Source: Asterochloris sp. CNOR1 (taxonomy: Eukaryota > Chlorophyta > Trebouxiophyceae > Trebouxiales > Trebouxiaceae). Taken from it: 64,000 nucleotides of DNA. Position numbers and translations under genes: made by a program. Numbering within the stretch: position 1 is the stretch's first letter; every line of letters starts with the position of its first letter. Of this stretch, positions 36,279 to 46,800 are shown in pieces. Under the pieces are notes generated by a model. It saw only the letters and a program-made list of their open reading frames with translations. It searched no databases and was not told the DNA's origin. The stretch is taken from contig OZ017749.1 of assembly GCA_963969365.1 (NCBI GenBank), positions 372,001 through 436,000 of the forward strand. Reading direction: 5' to 3'.

Positions 36279-36684
36279 AATGAGGTTTGGGGCTGTGCTG
36301 CTTCTTGTCAGCTTCACTCAGCCTTGGACAACTCAATAAAGGTCCTGCTGTCCAATGTTCAACGCATCCAGGTCACTGCTGGGATGCTGTGCAATCTTCG
36401 AGGTTGCCTCCATCTCCCTGCATGTGGTCATCCAAACAGAAAAGAAATGAAGCCCACCAACTTTTATAAGCTATTTGCACCCATCAGCTGATGCCGGTCC
36501 CAGGAGGTTATGATTTCAGGCTGATCAAGGACTCTGCTGCAATTGATCAGCTTCATTCAGCCTTGGACAACTCAAAATAGCTGTTGTTCGTTGCTTGAAT
36601 ATTGGCCGGTGCGCCCTGTCCTGAGCATAGATTTTTACATTTGTTGATGCATTTTCAAATCACTGCACAAGAGGCTGTTCAACC
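36279..36684 (-). promoter_or_regulatory. Upstream region of copy A, with the copy B 3' flank
   Basis: A 30-base segment beginning GTCAGCTTCACTCAGCCTTG (36307-36336) lies 29 bases before the copy A start. It recurs at 40601-40630, 52 bases before the copy B start, and in degraded form at 36546-36574. Conservation beyond the start codon suggests the duplication carried the 5' untranslated region or promoter. No TATA box is evident. Confidence 0.5.
36635..36639 (-). terminator. TGTAA poly(A) signal of copy B
   Basis: On the minus strand TGTAA lies about 46 bases past the TAA stop of copy B at 36685-36687. Motif and distance fit a chlorophyte 3' end. Confidence 0.5.
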
Positions 36685-39600
36685 TTAGGGGCAGCTGCCA
36701 CTGCCAGGAATGCTGCTGCCACTGGAGCCGCTGCCGCCTTGGCAGCTGCAGCTGCTACCCAGGCACTGACACACGCCGCCTGGGCCGCTCACAGGCAGTG
36801 AGGGCTGGGGGCCTCCAGTCTCACATTTGCCGCTGCCAGACACCTGCAAGCCATCGAGCAAAGTCAGCCTCTGCACTCACTGGGCAATCACCGTCTCAGC
36901 AACGCCTGACGTGTGCACATGAGCCGCCAGGCCAAGTGCAGACGGGACAGCTGAGCGCTGCTGGTCCAGTCGCCGCTGCAAGACATCTGCAGCCAGTGAC
37001 CTAATTCAGCTTAAACACTCACTGGGCATCCGCTTTCAACAGACACGCGGCGTGTGACAGCCCCAAACAATTGCCCCCACGAGGCCAAGTGCAGCTGGTC
37101 GAAATGCGTACCGTGCCGGACATCCCCCACTCAGTTGGCCAACTGCTGCCTCAGACCAGGACAAGGCAGGCAACCTGACAGGCTGGCAGGCTGCAAGCTG
37201 ACATCACTGTAGATGATGGGCCAGACAGTGCCTGTCTGGCACGAGCACTGTGATGCCGGCACTGTGCAGCAGGCCACCACCAGCATGACAGCTCTGCAAA
37301 GCCTTGCACACGCCAGCTGGAGCAAGTCGCACGGGTGCACAGCAGGCGAGCAGGCATGTCATGGTGCAGCATGGACAGCCAGCAAAATATTAATAGGGTT
37401 GTGAGACTACTGTGGCAGGGTAATGTCAGCCAGCAGCACTTTGTGTGGGCTGTTCAGGTGAGGCAAGGCGACTGCAAGATGCAGTGAGGCCAGCTGCTGG
37501 CCACCTGACCTTCACGCCGCAGTTTGAAGCGGTGGTGTACACATCCCCTGAGAAATCCATGACAGATCCAGTGACTGGGATGGAGGCTGCAGGTAGGACA
37601 GGGACCAGTGTCAAGTTGTGTTCATGCAAGAAGGCTCAGAGCTGGCGGCTGGGCTGACTTGCCTTTGGCGCAAACAGCATGTCAGCAAGCCGCAAGCTGC
37701 AGCAGCCCTTGGGCACTACAGGTGGAGGTTGTCAGGAGGCAGAGCAGTGAGGGGCCTGCCTGTCAACCGTCTGCATGCTGCATCGGCTCGAGCAGGGGGT
37801 GCACTGTTTGCCTGGCAGCACAGGCTCTCAGCCTGCAGGGCATGACAGCTCAGGAGGCAAGCTCACCATCAGAGGGTGCCACTGTGATCACGCCGCTGCC
37901 GCTGCCGGTGATGCTTGCGCAGGGAAAGCTGCCTGCCACTCCCACATTGCCAGACCTGCACGTGAAGGTGCAGCCAGTCAGGGGTACCTTCAACCCTAGT
38001 GGGAAGGTTGCCATCACAGGTGAGCAAGCTGGCAGGTGACGAGGCAGGACGTGAGGATCTGCAAAGCCGAGCTATAAGTGGCCTGCCCCACCAAGGAGGA
38101 GATGCCGTGATGCTATACAGCTCACCCAGAATTGATGGTTACTTGGCCAGTGGCCTTGAGACCCACAAAGACGATTTCTCCAGACCTGCACGGCAGGCAG
38201 ATTAGGATCAGAACCAGTGTTATTGATCACACCCCACAACAACAATTGCCAGATTCCTGCCCTGCAGCTGGGCCGTGTCTGGCATGTCACTACAGGCACA
38301 TGCTGAATACAAGCGGGGACTGTGCAGGTTGATATCTGGCAGGAGAGGGAAAGTCCCTGGGAAGGTGCTGTGTACCTTGGAGAGACAACGTCAGTGCAGC
38401 ACAGCCATTGCACAGGCAAGCAAGCAGCTGCACACAGACTGCAGACCGCATGAAGTATCTGAGATGCAGCCTCAAGCCCACTTGCTGAACCTCACCCATC
38501 CTTGTAGGCTGAGACATTCCCTGTGCTGAGGCTGCTGATGCCAATGCTGCCAGAGCCCCTGGAGGTGGCTATGAAGGTGGAGGGCGTGAAGCCAGCATCT
38601 ACCTGGATGTTGCCTGCGCCGTTGGTCGCCTGCACATTTGGAGGCTGCCTGATGCATTTTGTACAGCCAGCTGCACTGCCTGCACATCTCGAACGGCGGC
38701 CAGCAGGCCTTTCATGGTCCTGGTGCTTTGGCCAGCACATTGTGTGAACTGGCCTTAGCTGAATACAGCTATTTGCTAGCATCCATCATGGTGGTTCCTA
38801 CACCAACTCCTGCACCAGGTCTCAATATGAATGTAGCTGCTCATATGCAACAAGCACCTGGGCTTGGCCCAGCTACAGCTCTGCCACATCTGTGTTGTTA
38901 TACTGACAGGTGCGAAGCCAGCGTCCACCTCCATATATCTGTGCCGCTGGCCACAACCTGCATGGCATTTGTTCCTCATGCCTGGATGCTTGTCCAGCAC
39001 CATGCCAAATGGGTGAACCTACCTGCCAACATGACAAGCTGCTCAGTTTTGGGGCTAGCGTCTTGATACCAGCACCTGCAGGGCGCAAGTTTGGCTAGGT
39101 AAATGCACAGACAACAAACTCCCCTCTCCTCCAGGCTGCCTGTTGAGCTGCTCAGCTGCAGGCAGTGCGGGAGATGCTGTTGTCCAAAAGACTCCCGTCT
39201 TGGGGCCGGACAACATGATCTTGGCTGGATGGACATGCCAGCATGGCACACCAACAGACAAATGGCATGCTGCCTCCCTGCTGGTTGAATCAACAAGTCA
39301 ACCAGCTCACCCCAGCAGCTGCACAGGCAGGGCAGGACAGGGCAACAGCACAAGTAAAGAGACCGAGCAGCCAGAGCCAGGAGGGAACTTGAAGGAGTGC
39401 AGCCTGCAAGAGTCACACCCAAAAAAGTGCCTATCTGTTCTACTGTGTCCAGGGCCCAAACACTAGGTTAAACCATGAGTTCCTCAGGAGAGGCCTGGCC
39501 CACCCAAGATCGATGCTGTGTGCAACAGGGACCCTGCTGTAGGTGGAGTCCTGGCGTGCTGTATAAGTCGCGCTGGCAGGCATAAGAGCACAATGGACTA

Positions 39601-40549
39601 GCCCAAGCAGCTTCAGCCAGCTGCACTCAAAACGTGCAAGCCCTGGTGTCCACACCCAACCAGCATGAGCCAGCGCATGCAACCACTGTAGGACATCACC
39701 TGACCAAGCTGGGCTGCCGGCAGCGTCACCAGGATGCTGGTGGGAGTGCTGGTCTGAGGGGTGTTGACCAGTAAAAGCCGGAGGTCGCCGCTGGACACAG
39801 TGGTCTGGAAGCCCTTGCACACAGCAGGGTCGCCGCTGCAGGTGGCTGAGTAGCTGGCGTCAGGCTTCACCTCCACAAACAGGGGGGCACTGCTGATCAC
39901 CTGCACAGCAAAGAGTGTTGATGGCACCGGAGTGAGGAGAGCGCAGGCAGCTGCTTGCACAGGATGGAGGCCTGCAGGCCCTGTGCGGCTGAGTGGAAGT
40001 TGGGGGGTGGAGGGGCAGGGAATCTGGGGCAAGTGCTTGACCTGCAGCGCTAGAGGCGTCCTGGCATGAGGATGAGACACAAGCAGGCAGCTGCAAACAC
40101 AATAATCTGTGAGAAGGCTGCGATGAGAGCTTGCGCAATTGTAAAAGGCAAAGCAGCAGAGCTGGGGTCTGGTGCAGCCTTGAGCCCAAGTTTGGACACT
40201 TCAAAGTGCATGCGTGTCAGCCAGGTGATCATGTGCAAGATATGGTGACACGGCCAACAAGCCTAGCAGCTCTCCCTGGCCATGGGGGCCCAAGGTAACT
40301 ATGTCAGGGGCTGGTACAAGGAAGCGGCATCAGCACAGGCCAGCCGCAGAGCAGACTCGCCGTGCTGAAGGATGGCTGTGGTTCACCTGGGAGCAGCGGG
40401 GTGCTCCTGCCTGACATGCTGAGAGAGAGAGTTAAGACAAGAAGCAAAGCAGGAAGAGCTCCACCAATCATAAGTGCTGGCTTGGTGGCACACTTTTTTG
40501 TGCTGTTTACACCTGGATGTGGATGCAGGAGTTCGAGCTTTTGAGGCAT
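36685..40549 (-). CDS. Membrane-anchored SGSGD-repeat protein, GIN/DUF2807-like (tandem copy B)
   Basis: Same seven-exon plan as copy A: 40361-40549, 39700-39900, 38496-38629, 38126-38185, 37867-37955, 37510-37586 and 36685-36843, for 302 residues. The anchor is MIGGALPALLLVLTLSLSM. The ectodomain starts SSAPLFVEVKPDASYSATC and continues with GSGSIGISSL, SGEIVFVGLKA, GSGNVGVAGSF, FSGDVYTTASNCGVK and SGSGKCETGGPQPSLPV. The C-terminus is shorter than in copy A (ends GSGSCP). Small in-frame differences fit divergence under selection. The first intron begins GCGAGT where copy A has GTGGGT, so a GC donor is needed. Another SCSGD-type exon copy with its own acceptor lies at about 36985 (minus) and might be an alternative end. 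The start is 272 bases from the divergent BRCA1-like start. Confidence 0.75.
38914..38966 (-). pseudogene. Decayed exon 3 copy inside copy B
   Basis: Minus-strand GCAGGTTGTGGCCAGCGGCA then GGAGGTGGACGCTGGCTTCG matches real exon 3 (ATCCAGGTAGATGCTGGCTT), but the frame is lost by one base between the two halves. It keeps an acceptor-like CAG and lies in the large second intron. Confidence 0.6.
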
Positions 40550-40821
40550 AAATGATGGGAGGCATAAGACATGGAGGTTTGAGGGCTATGCTGCTTCTCA
40601 GTCAGCTTCACTCAGCCTTGGACAACTCAATGCAGGTCTTGCTGTCAATGTACAATCTGTTGATGCATTCAAGATCATTGCACACGATGCCGTGCAATTC
40701 TGGGGGCTGTCCTCAGACTGAGCATTGTGGTGGAACTGGCGGATGGATTTTCAGATTTTGGTCAAATGGCAATGAAGGCAATGAAGCTCAGCAGGTAACG
40801 CAGCATCGTGCCCAAGATTGT
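40550..40821. promoter_or_regulatory. Divergent promoter region, copy B / BRCA1-like gene
   Basis: Only 272 bases separate the two start codons on opposite strands, so both promoters must overlap or lie within transcribed leader. The conserved 30-base copy A/B leader is at 40601-40630. I see no other clear element. Confidence 0.5.
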
Positions 40822-43800
40822 ATGCCCCGGCCTCGCATGAGCCTGTCCGATCTGACCCGAAGGCTTCCTGCTGAAGTCATTTGCAGTCTATGGTGATCTC
40901 TCCAGTCCTGCCGTGCTCCAGTCCTGATGTCAATACTGGTGCTGATAGCAGCTGCTGACCTTGCAGTGGAGAACTGTTCCAGGATCCTCATCAACTCAAA
41001 ACATGTGGCCACACCTTCTGTCGGTGAGCTGGCTTGTGCAGCTCACAGTGCGTGTGCTGAAGCTGCCTCAGCTGCCTCAGCTGCTGCAGTCCCTGATTCC
41101 ATGCCTCTCCTGCAGACAATGCGTTGTGGACACACTAGAAGGGCCTGGCATCATCAAGTCGGAGTGCCCATGCTGTCACCGGCCGGCATGGAAGAGGGAC
41201 CTGCACGCCAATCACAAGAAGGCCGCTGTGATGCACCACCTGCAGGCGCTGCTGGCAGCCTGTGCTGACAGCCCCTCAGGTGCTCAGTGCATGCATGCTG
41301 CCCAGGGCTTTATCAACTCAGCATTGTTTCATAATGTGGTTGATCAGCTTCATGGTGCAGCCTTACTGGCAGGGTCTGCCAGGTATTGCATGCTGTGCCT
41401 CTTGCTGCATGTAGGTACTGCAACCTCAAGTGCAGGCCGCCAGGCTGCCACCTCAGGAGCTGCAGTTGCTTCAGCAGGGAGGACCACTGCAGCAGGCAGC
41501 CCAGCATCAGCTGCTGCTGGCGATGAGCAGTGGCCCCAGGATGGTGCCAAACAGGGACTCAGCGAGCACTTGCCGGCTGAGGCTGGTCAGGGTGGCCACC
41601 ATGCTGCCGAGGCTGGGAAGGCCGGCATGGACGCCGAGGGCCAGCCGCAGGCGTGCAGCACCCAGGCAGCACCTGTGTCGCCTGTCAGAAGCCAGCATGA
41701 AGGGGAGTCTGGCAGCGCAGTGACCACAGGGTTGTCAGGCAGCAGGGTCATGCTGCCTGAGGACACAGCCGTGGCGCAAGCGCCAGGCACTCAGGCAGTG
41801 GCAGGGGTCACACCTGCACCAGGTGAGGCGCAACTGCAAGAGCCGATCACTCGAAATGTACACCGCATCTGCAGCATCATGTGTTGCAGACAAGCTGGTG
41901 CCTGATTCTGCACTGAGGCATGTTTGTCTGCAGCAGGCATCGAGCCACCTGCCAAATGTAGCTCGGGGCAGCACGCTGACCTTGGGAGCGGCACAGGCAG
42001 TGAGGCATGTCGGCTAGAGCTGCAATGCGTCATGGAGCAAATGCCTCCCGCCCTGGCAGCCTGGCTACAGGATGATCCTGCCTGCCAGGTGAGTGACACT
42101 GCTGTCCTGGAATCTGAAGCTTTTCTGTAAATTACAGAATACTGCCAACATGTACTTGCTGATGAGTGCAACGTCATGTCAGTGCTGGGACCTGCTGTGC
42201 TGATCGTTAGTGAGCCCAGCCAGATTTTTGAAGAGGCACCTTACCTGCAGATTGTGCACGAGTCACCACAACAGGCCTGTTGGTGCCCCATGCAGGCTCG
42301 CCTGGAAGCAGCTGATCCAAAAAGCCTGCAGGAGGAGCTGCTGCTCCTTTTAGGGAATGTCGGCAAGCTCCTGGTGGAGCAGGAAGCTGCTAGCTGCCAG
42401 GTTTCAGCAGCTGCTGAAGTACCAGGCCCCTTGCCCTTGCAGCCTAATTCCCACTCAGCTCACAGGCAAAGCCTGCAAAGCCATCCACATCTGCAGCAGC
42501 ATCCTGGGAAAGCAGCAGGCCTTGGCCTGGCTGGCGCCTTGGAGCAGAGTGTGCAGCCTGAGCAGCAAGGCTTTGCCCTTGCAGCTGGCTCTCCGCTGGC
42601 TGCTGCTGCTGCTGGGGGCAGGCAAGTAGTGCAGCAGCTTCAGGCCCCTGCTGCAGCAGCAGAGTCTGAGCTTGGCACCCGCGCTGCTAACTGGCTGGTG
42701 CCGAGGCCTCAACTGCAGGCGGCAGCATCCAGGCCTCTTGAAGAGGCTGAACCTGCAGAGGCTGCTGCTGCCGCTGGTGCAGCTGCCTGGTTGCGGCTTT
42801 CAGATGCAGCAGCAGGCGGCCTGCATCAGGCTGGGCCGCAGAGAGGGCACGGTGTGGCAATTGAGCCTGCAGCCGCAGCTGCAGAGTGCAGTGCTGATGG
42901 ATCCAGGGGCCATGCCACTGCAGAGCTTGAGACGGCTGCAGCTTCTCCAACCGAGGCTGCTTTGACGCCCTGCAGCAAGAAGCGCAGCAGGCTTCTCCCA
43001 GCAGGCTTCTCCACCTCCCCTGTGCTGTCAGCTGCCAGCCTCAGCGAGGTGCCCAGCCCGCCCAGCATTATCAGGACCAGCACAGCCAGCAAGGACAGTA
43101 AGGCAGCTGGCGGCCTCTCACATTGCCAGACAGCAGTGCCCAACAGCCTTGCTTCCCTGCTTCTGGCAGGAGGCGTCATGGCAATGAGCGACCTGGACAG
43201 CCTGCCTGCCACTGAGGATGTCTTCCCCGAGTTCCAGCCAGAGAAACCAAGCTGTGAGCAGCGGCAGCCCGTGCTGCCTGGGGACAAGCGCAAGCAGGGT
43301 CGTCTGCAGCAAGCTGAGCCGGGCACCCACGTGCAAACTGGCGCAGCCCTGCCGCAAGGTGCTGCTAGCAGAGCACAGGAGCAGCCTGAGCCTGCAGCTG
43401 TACCGGTGCTGTCCCCGCGACCTCTGAACAGGCTCCGCAAGAGGGCCAGCAGAGGCCCTAGCCCAGGCAAGGAGAACGCAGCAGGTGGTAGGAACACTGC
43501 ACGCAGATCCAGCACGTGCAAGGAGCAAGGGCTGGATGCAGCAGCTGTAGAGCAGCCCCAGTACCAAGAACTAAGGGCAGCTGCCCCCGGCCCTGGGTCA
43601 GCTGCAGTGCTGCCTGTCCCTGAGCCCAGCTGCAGGGCGCCTGTGGCGGAGTGTCCAGATGAAGGCCAGCCGCGGCAGAGCAGGCCCACTGTGGCTGGAA
43701 GCTTTGGAGCCCAGGCACCTGCGTATGTCGTGCACGGCATGGCCCCTGCTCTGCCCAAACCTGGACAGGCTTCCCCAGAGAGACAGGGTGGAGAGGAGCA

Positions 43801-46800
43801 GCAGGGCAGCTGGCAGCCAAGTGGCGCAGGCGCCAGGGATGTCCCTGTGGCGGCAGACGCTGCTGCTGCCACTCCTCGCACTGGGGGCACTCCAGAGGGG
43901 CTGCAGACGGACCTGCCAGCCAGCACAGTCCCTCAGAGGGCTCACAGGACAGCTGCTGCTCCTGTGCAGGACAACAACAGCCCCAAGCCTCCGCCCATAA
44001 CCGTAGATGAGGCAGCAGAGGGAGTGCAGCTGCTGCTGGCCCTCAAGGCCGGGCTCAGGCAGGGCTCTGCACAGCCAAGCCATGGCAGCGCCGCTGCCAG
44101 AGGTGGTGGCAGTGGCGGCCCTGCTGCTGTGGCTGCTGACAGTGGCAGCCCAGATGCCGAGGCTGCACCTGCTGCTGAGGCTGCTGGCAACAGCAGCTCC
44201 CATGCTGTGTTTGGCGCAAGTGGCGGCCCTACTGCTGAGACTGATTCCGATGATGAGGATGACTTCAAGCCTGCAGTGCAAAGGCAGGGCATGCTGCGAG
44301 GGAGGAGTCACAGCAAGCAGCAGCAGCCAGCAGCAGCACCTCAGGTGACGGCCGTCTCTGCACGCTTGTCCCAAACAGAACAGCAGAGACCACTGCTTTA
44401 CATACTTACATTTGCCCAGCTGCTCATGATCAAACACGTCTTGGATGGTGTCTTTGGTGCAAGCTCCTACAGGCTTGTTCAGTGAGAAGTGCGACCAGTG
44501 AACACACGAATACATGCAAGCACTTTCTGCGGCCTGCAGGTCAACCTAATGGGGCACTTGCTGTACACTCTTGGGCACGCCGGCAGTAAGCTTCAAAGGA
44601 GGGTGGTCACAGCCTTCAACTCAATGCCGGTAAATGTGTTGCTGAGGCGGCTGTCATGCGCCAGCCACAGTAGTCACATCATGAGTGCCAGAGTCACCAT
44701 TTGTTGAGTTTGCTGCTTCCAGGGGTGTACAGCTGTGTCTGTAGGGCCAGCAGGTGCACAGGGTGCCTCTATAGGTGCTGCTCTTGTTGCAGCAACTGAG
44801 GTAGTGCGCAGGGCAAGCAAGTGTACAGAGTATGCAGTGGTCAGGGTGCAGAGATGTGTCTATAGGACCAGGCAGAGAGGGTATTTGGTGCTGCTCTGCT
44901 GTTGCGCAGGGCAGGCAAGTGTACAGATCATGCTGAGATGAGGGCGTGCTGGTCTTGCTGTATAGGCACAGCAGGTGCAGACATAGTGTCATTGCTACTT
45001 TCAACAGGACGCTGTACCGCTGTGCTGGGCAAGCAGGTGTACAGAGTATGCAGTGATCAGGGTGTACTGCTTTGCTGTGTAGGGCCAGCAGGTGCAGAGG
45101 TGGTATCATTGCTGCTCTCAATAAGCTGCTGGGCTGCTGCTGTGCAGGGCAAGCAGGTGTACGAAGTGCGCAGTGGTCAGGGCAGGGCGGGCTGGATCGA
45201 CCTGTCTGGTGTGGAAGTGGCTGCGCCTGGCTGCCTACACCAGCAAGGCCAGCTACAGCATCAGGTGCTGGTGCCCACAATGGGGCTGCGGCTGGAGCTC
45301 CTCTGGCCAGGGGAGAACGCCTGGTTCGCTGGCAGCGTCACAGACTTTGACCCGGCCGAGGTGAGCTGTGCCCCTGGCAGCTGACTGCTGGCCTTGGTGC
45401 TGGGCTGGGTTTCAAGGTTCATTTAGCTTCCATAGAGTTGTTACCAGAGGCCGTGCTCCCTAGCAGTCACCAAACTGTTGTGTCCACAGCACTGCTGCCC
45501 ATGCAGTGTTAAGTGACTAATAGCACGGCTGGCTTCTTGGGTCGGTCAGCCATTATTCAGATGTCGTCTCTGTGCTGCAGGGCAAGCATCAAGTGCAGTA
45601 TGAGGACGGTGATGTGCAGTGGGAGAATCTGTTGACTGAGGAGTGGCGGCTGCAGAGCCCAGCGCCAGCGCAGAAGGCTGGTGGGGCAGGTGCCCAAGTG
45701 GAGCTGCCTCCCAAGCAGCTCACTGCACAGGCGGAGCCAGAGCCCTCGGCTGCGGCTGCTGCAAAGCCTCAGGAGGCAGGAGGCAGCCCTGTGGCAGACT
45801 CTCAGCTGATTCAGGGTGGGGCTGCAAGGCTGCTGCCAAAGCAGGAGAATAAACAGCCGGAGGCAGGCTCAGAGCTTCTGGCAGAGCGGTTGGGTGGCAG
45901 GAGTCTTGGGGCGGAGGTCAGCAAGGCTGGCCTGCAGAGCAAGCCACACACCTCTCCCCAGAGTCAGCAGGTGGGCAGCACACGCTTGCGCAGACCTCAG
46001 CCGGGCAGCAAGCGCAGACCCCTGGAGGGTGGCAGCGACACAGGGCAGCATGAGCAGGGGCCACGCAAGCTGGCGCGGCACAGTGTCAGGCAGGGTCCCA
46101 CGGAACAGGCCAATGCTGCAAAGCAGAGGGGCGAGCCAGCTCAGGTGTTAGCCCAGACAAGCAGAGTTCAGATGCATGTCAACCCTGTACGCCGCAGCCT
46201 TAAAGGACGCACCAGGCTTGGCCCCCGTCCCGTTGTGGGAGGCAGGCAGCGCCAGCGCCCCTGGGCTGCGCAGGGCAGCAGGGGAGACCAGCAGCCAGCA
46301 GCAGCCGTGACAGCTGCTGCTGCCATTGACGTGCAAGATCCCTACCTGTTCAGGGGCACTGAGCAGCAGTCTTCCCAGGTGGCCGCTGATGCAGCCTCAG
46401 CAGGGCTGCCAGACAAGCAGCCTCCACAAGCAGCCGTGCCTCCTGCTGCTGCACCAACAAACCCGCTTGGCACACAGCGGCCGCCAGGCAGCAGGTTGAT
46501 GCTGCCGCCAGCAGGCAGGGCTGCAAGGCCAATCGGGAAGCGTAGGGCTGCCAGGCCAGTCAGGAAGCGCAAGGCTGCCAATGGTGATGCCCCTGCGCTG
46601 GAGCGGCAGGCAGGCAGCAGGGCGCCGCCACGGCAGCAGGCTGGTTACAGCAAGCCTGCCACAGGCAGCTCAGCAGCAGCAGCTTCTGCGGAGCCTGGCG
46701 CACACAAGGAGGGCAATGGTGTCTCTGAAACCCAGGCCAACCAGCACCCTCTGTCAGCCTCTTCACAAAGGCTGCCCGACTGGGCACAGGTGAGCGCTGA

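Noticed and set aside
36978-37003. Alternative last exon of copy B (minus strand, ATGTCTTGCAGCGGCGACTG)
   Set aside because: It has an acceptor and an open frame, but its product departs from the family after SCSGD; more likely a decayed duplicate, so not listed as a coding exon.
42826-43926. 366-codon minus-strand frame rich in Ala, Cys and Ser
   Set aside because: It lies opposite the 2-kb disordered exon of the BRCA1-like gene; repetitive GCAGCTG codons leave antisense frames open.
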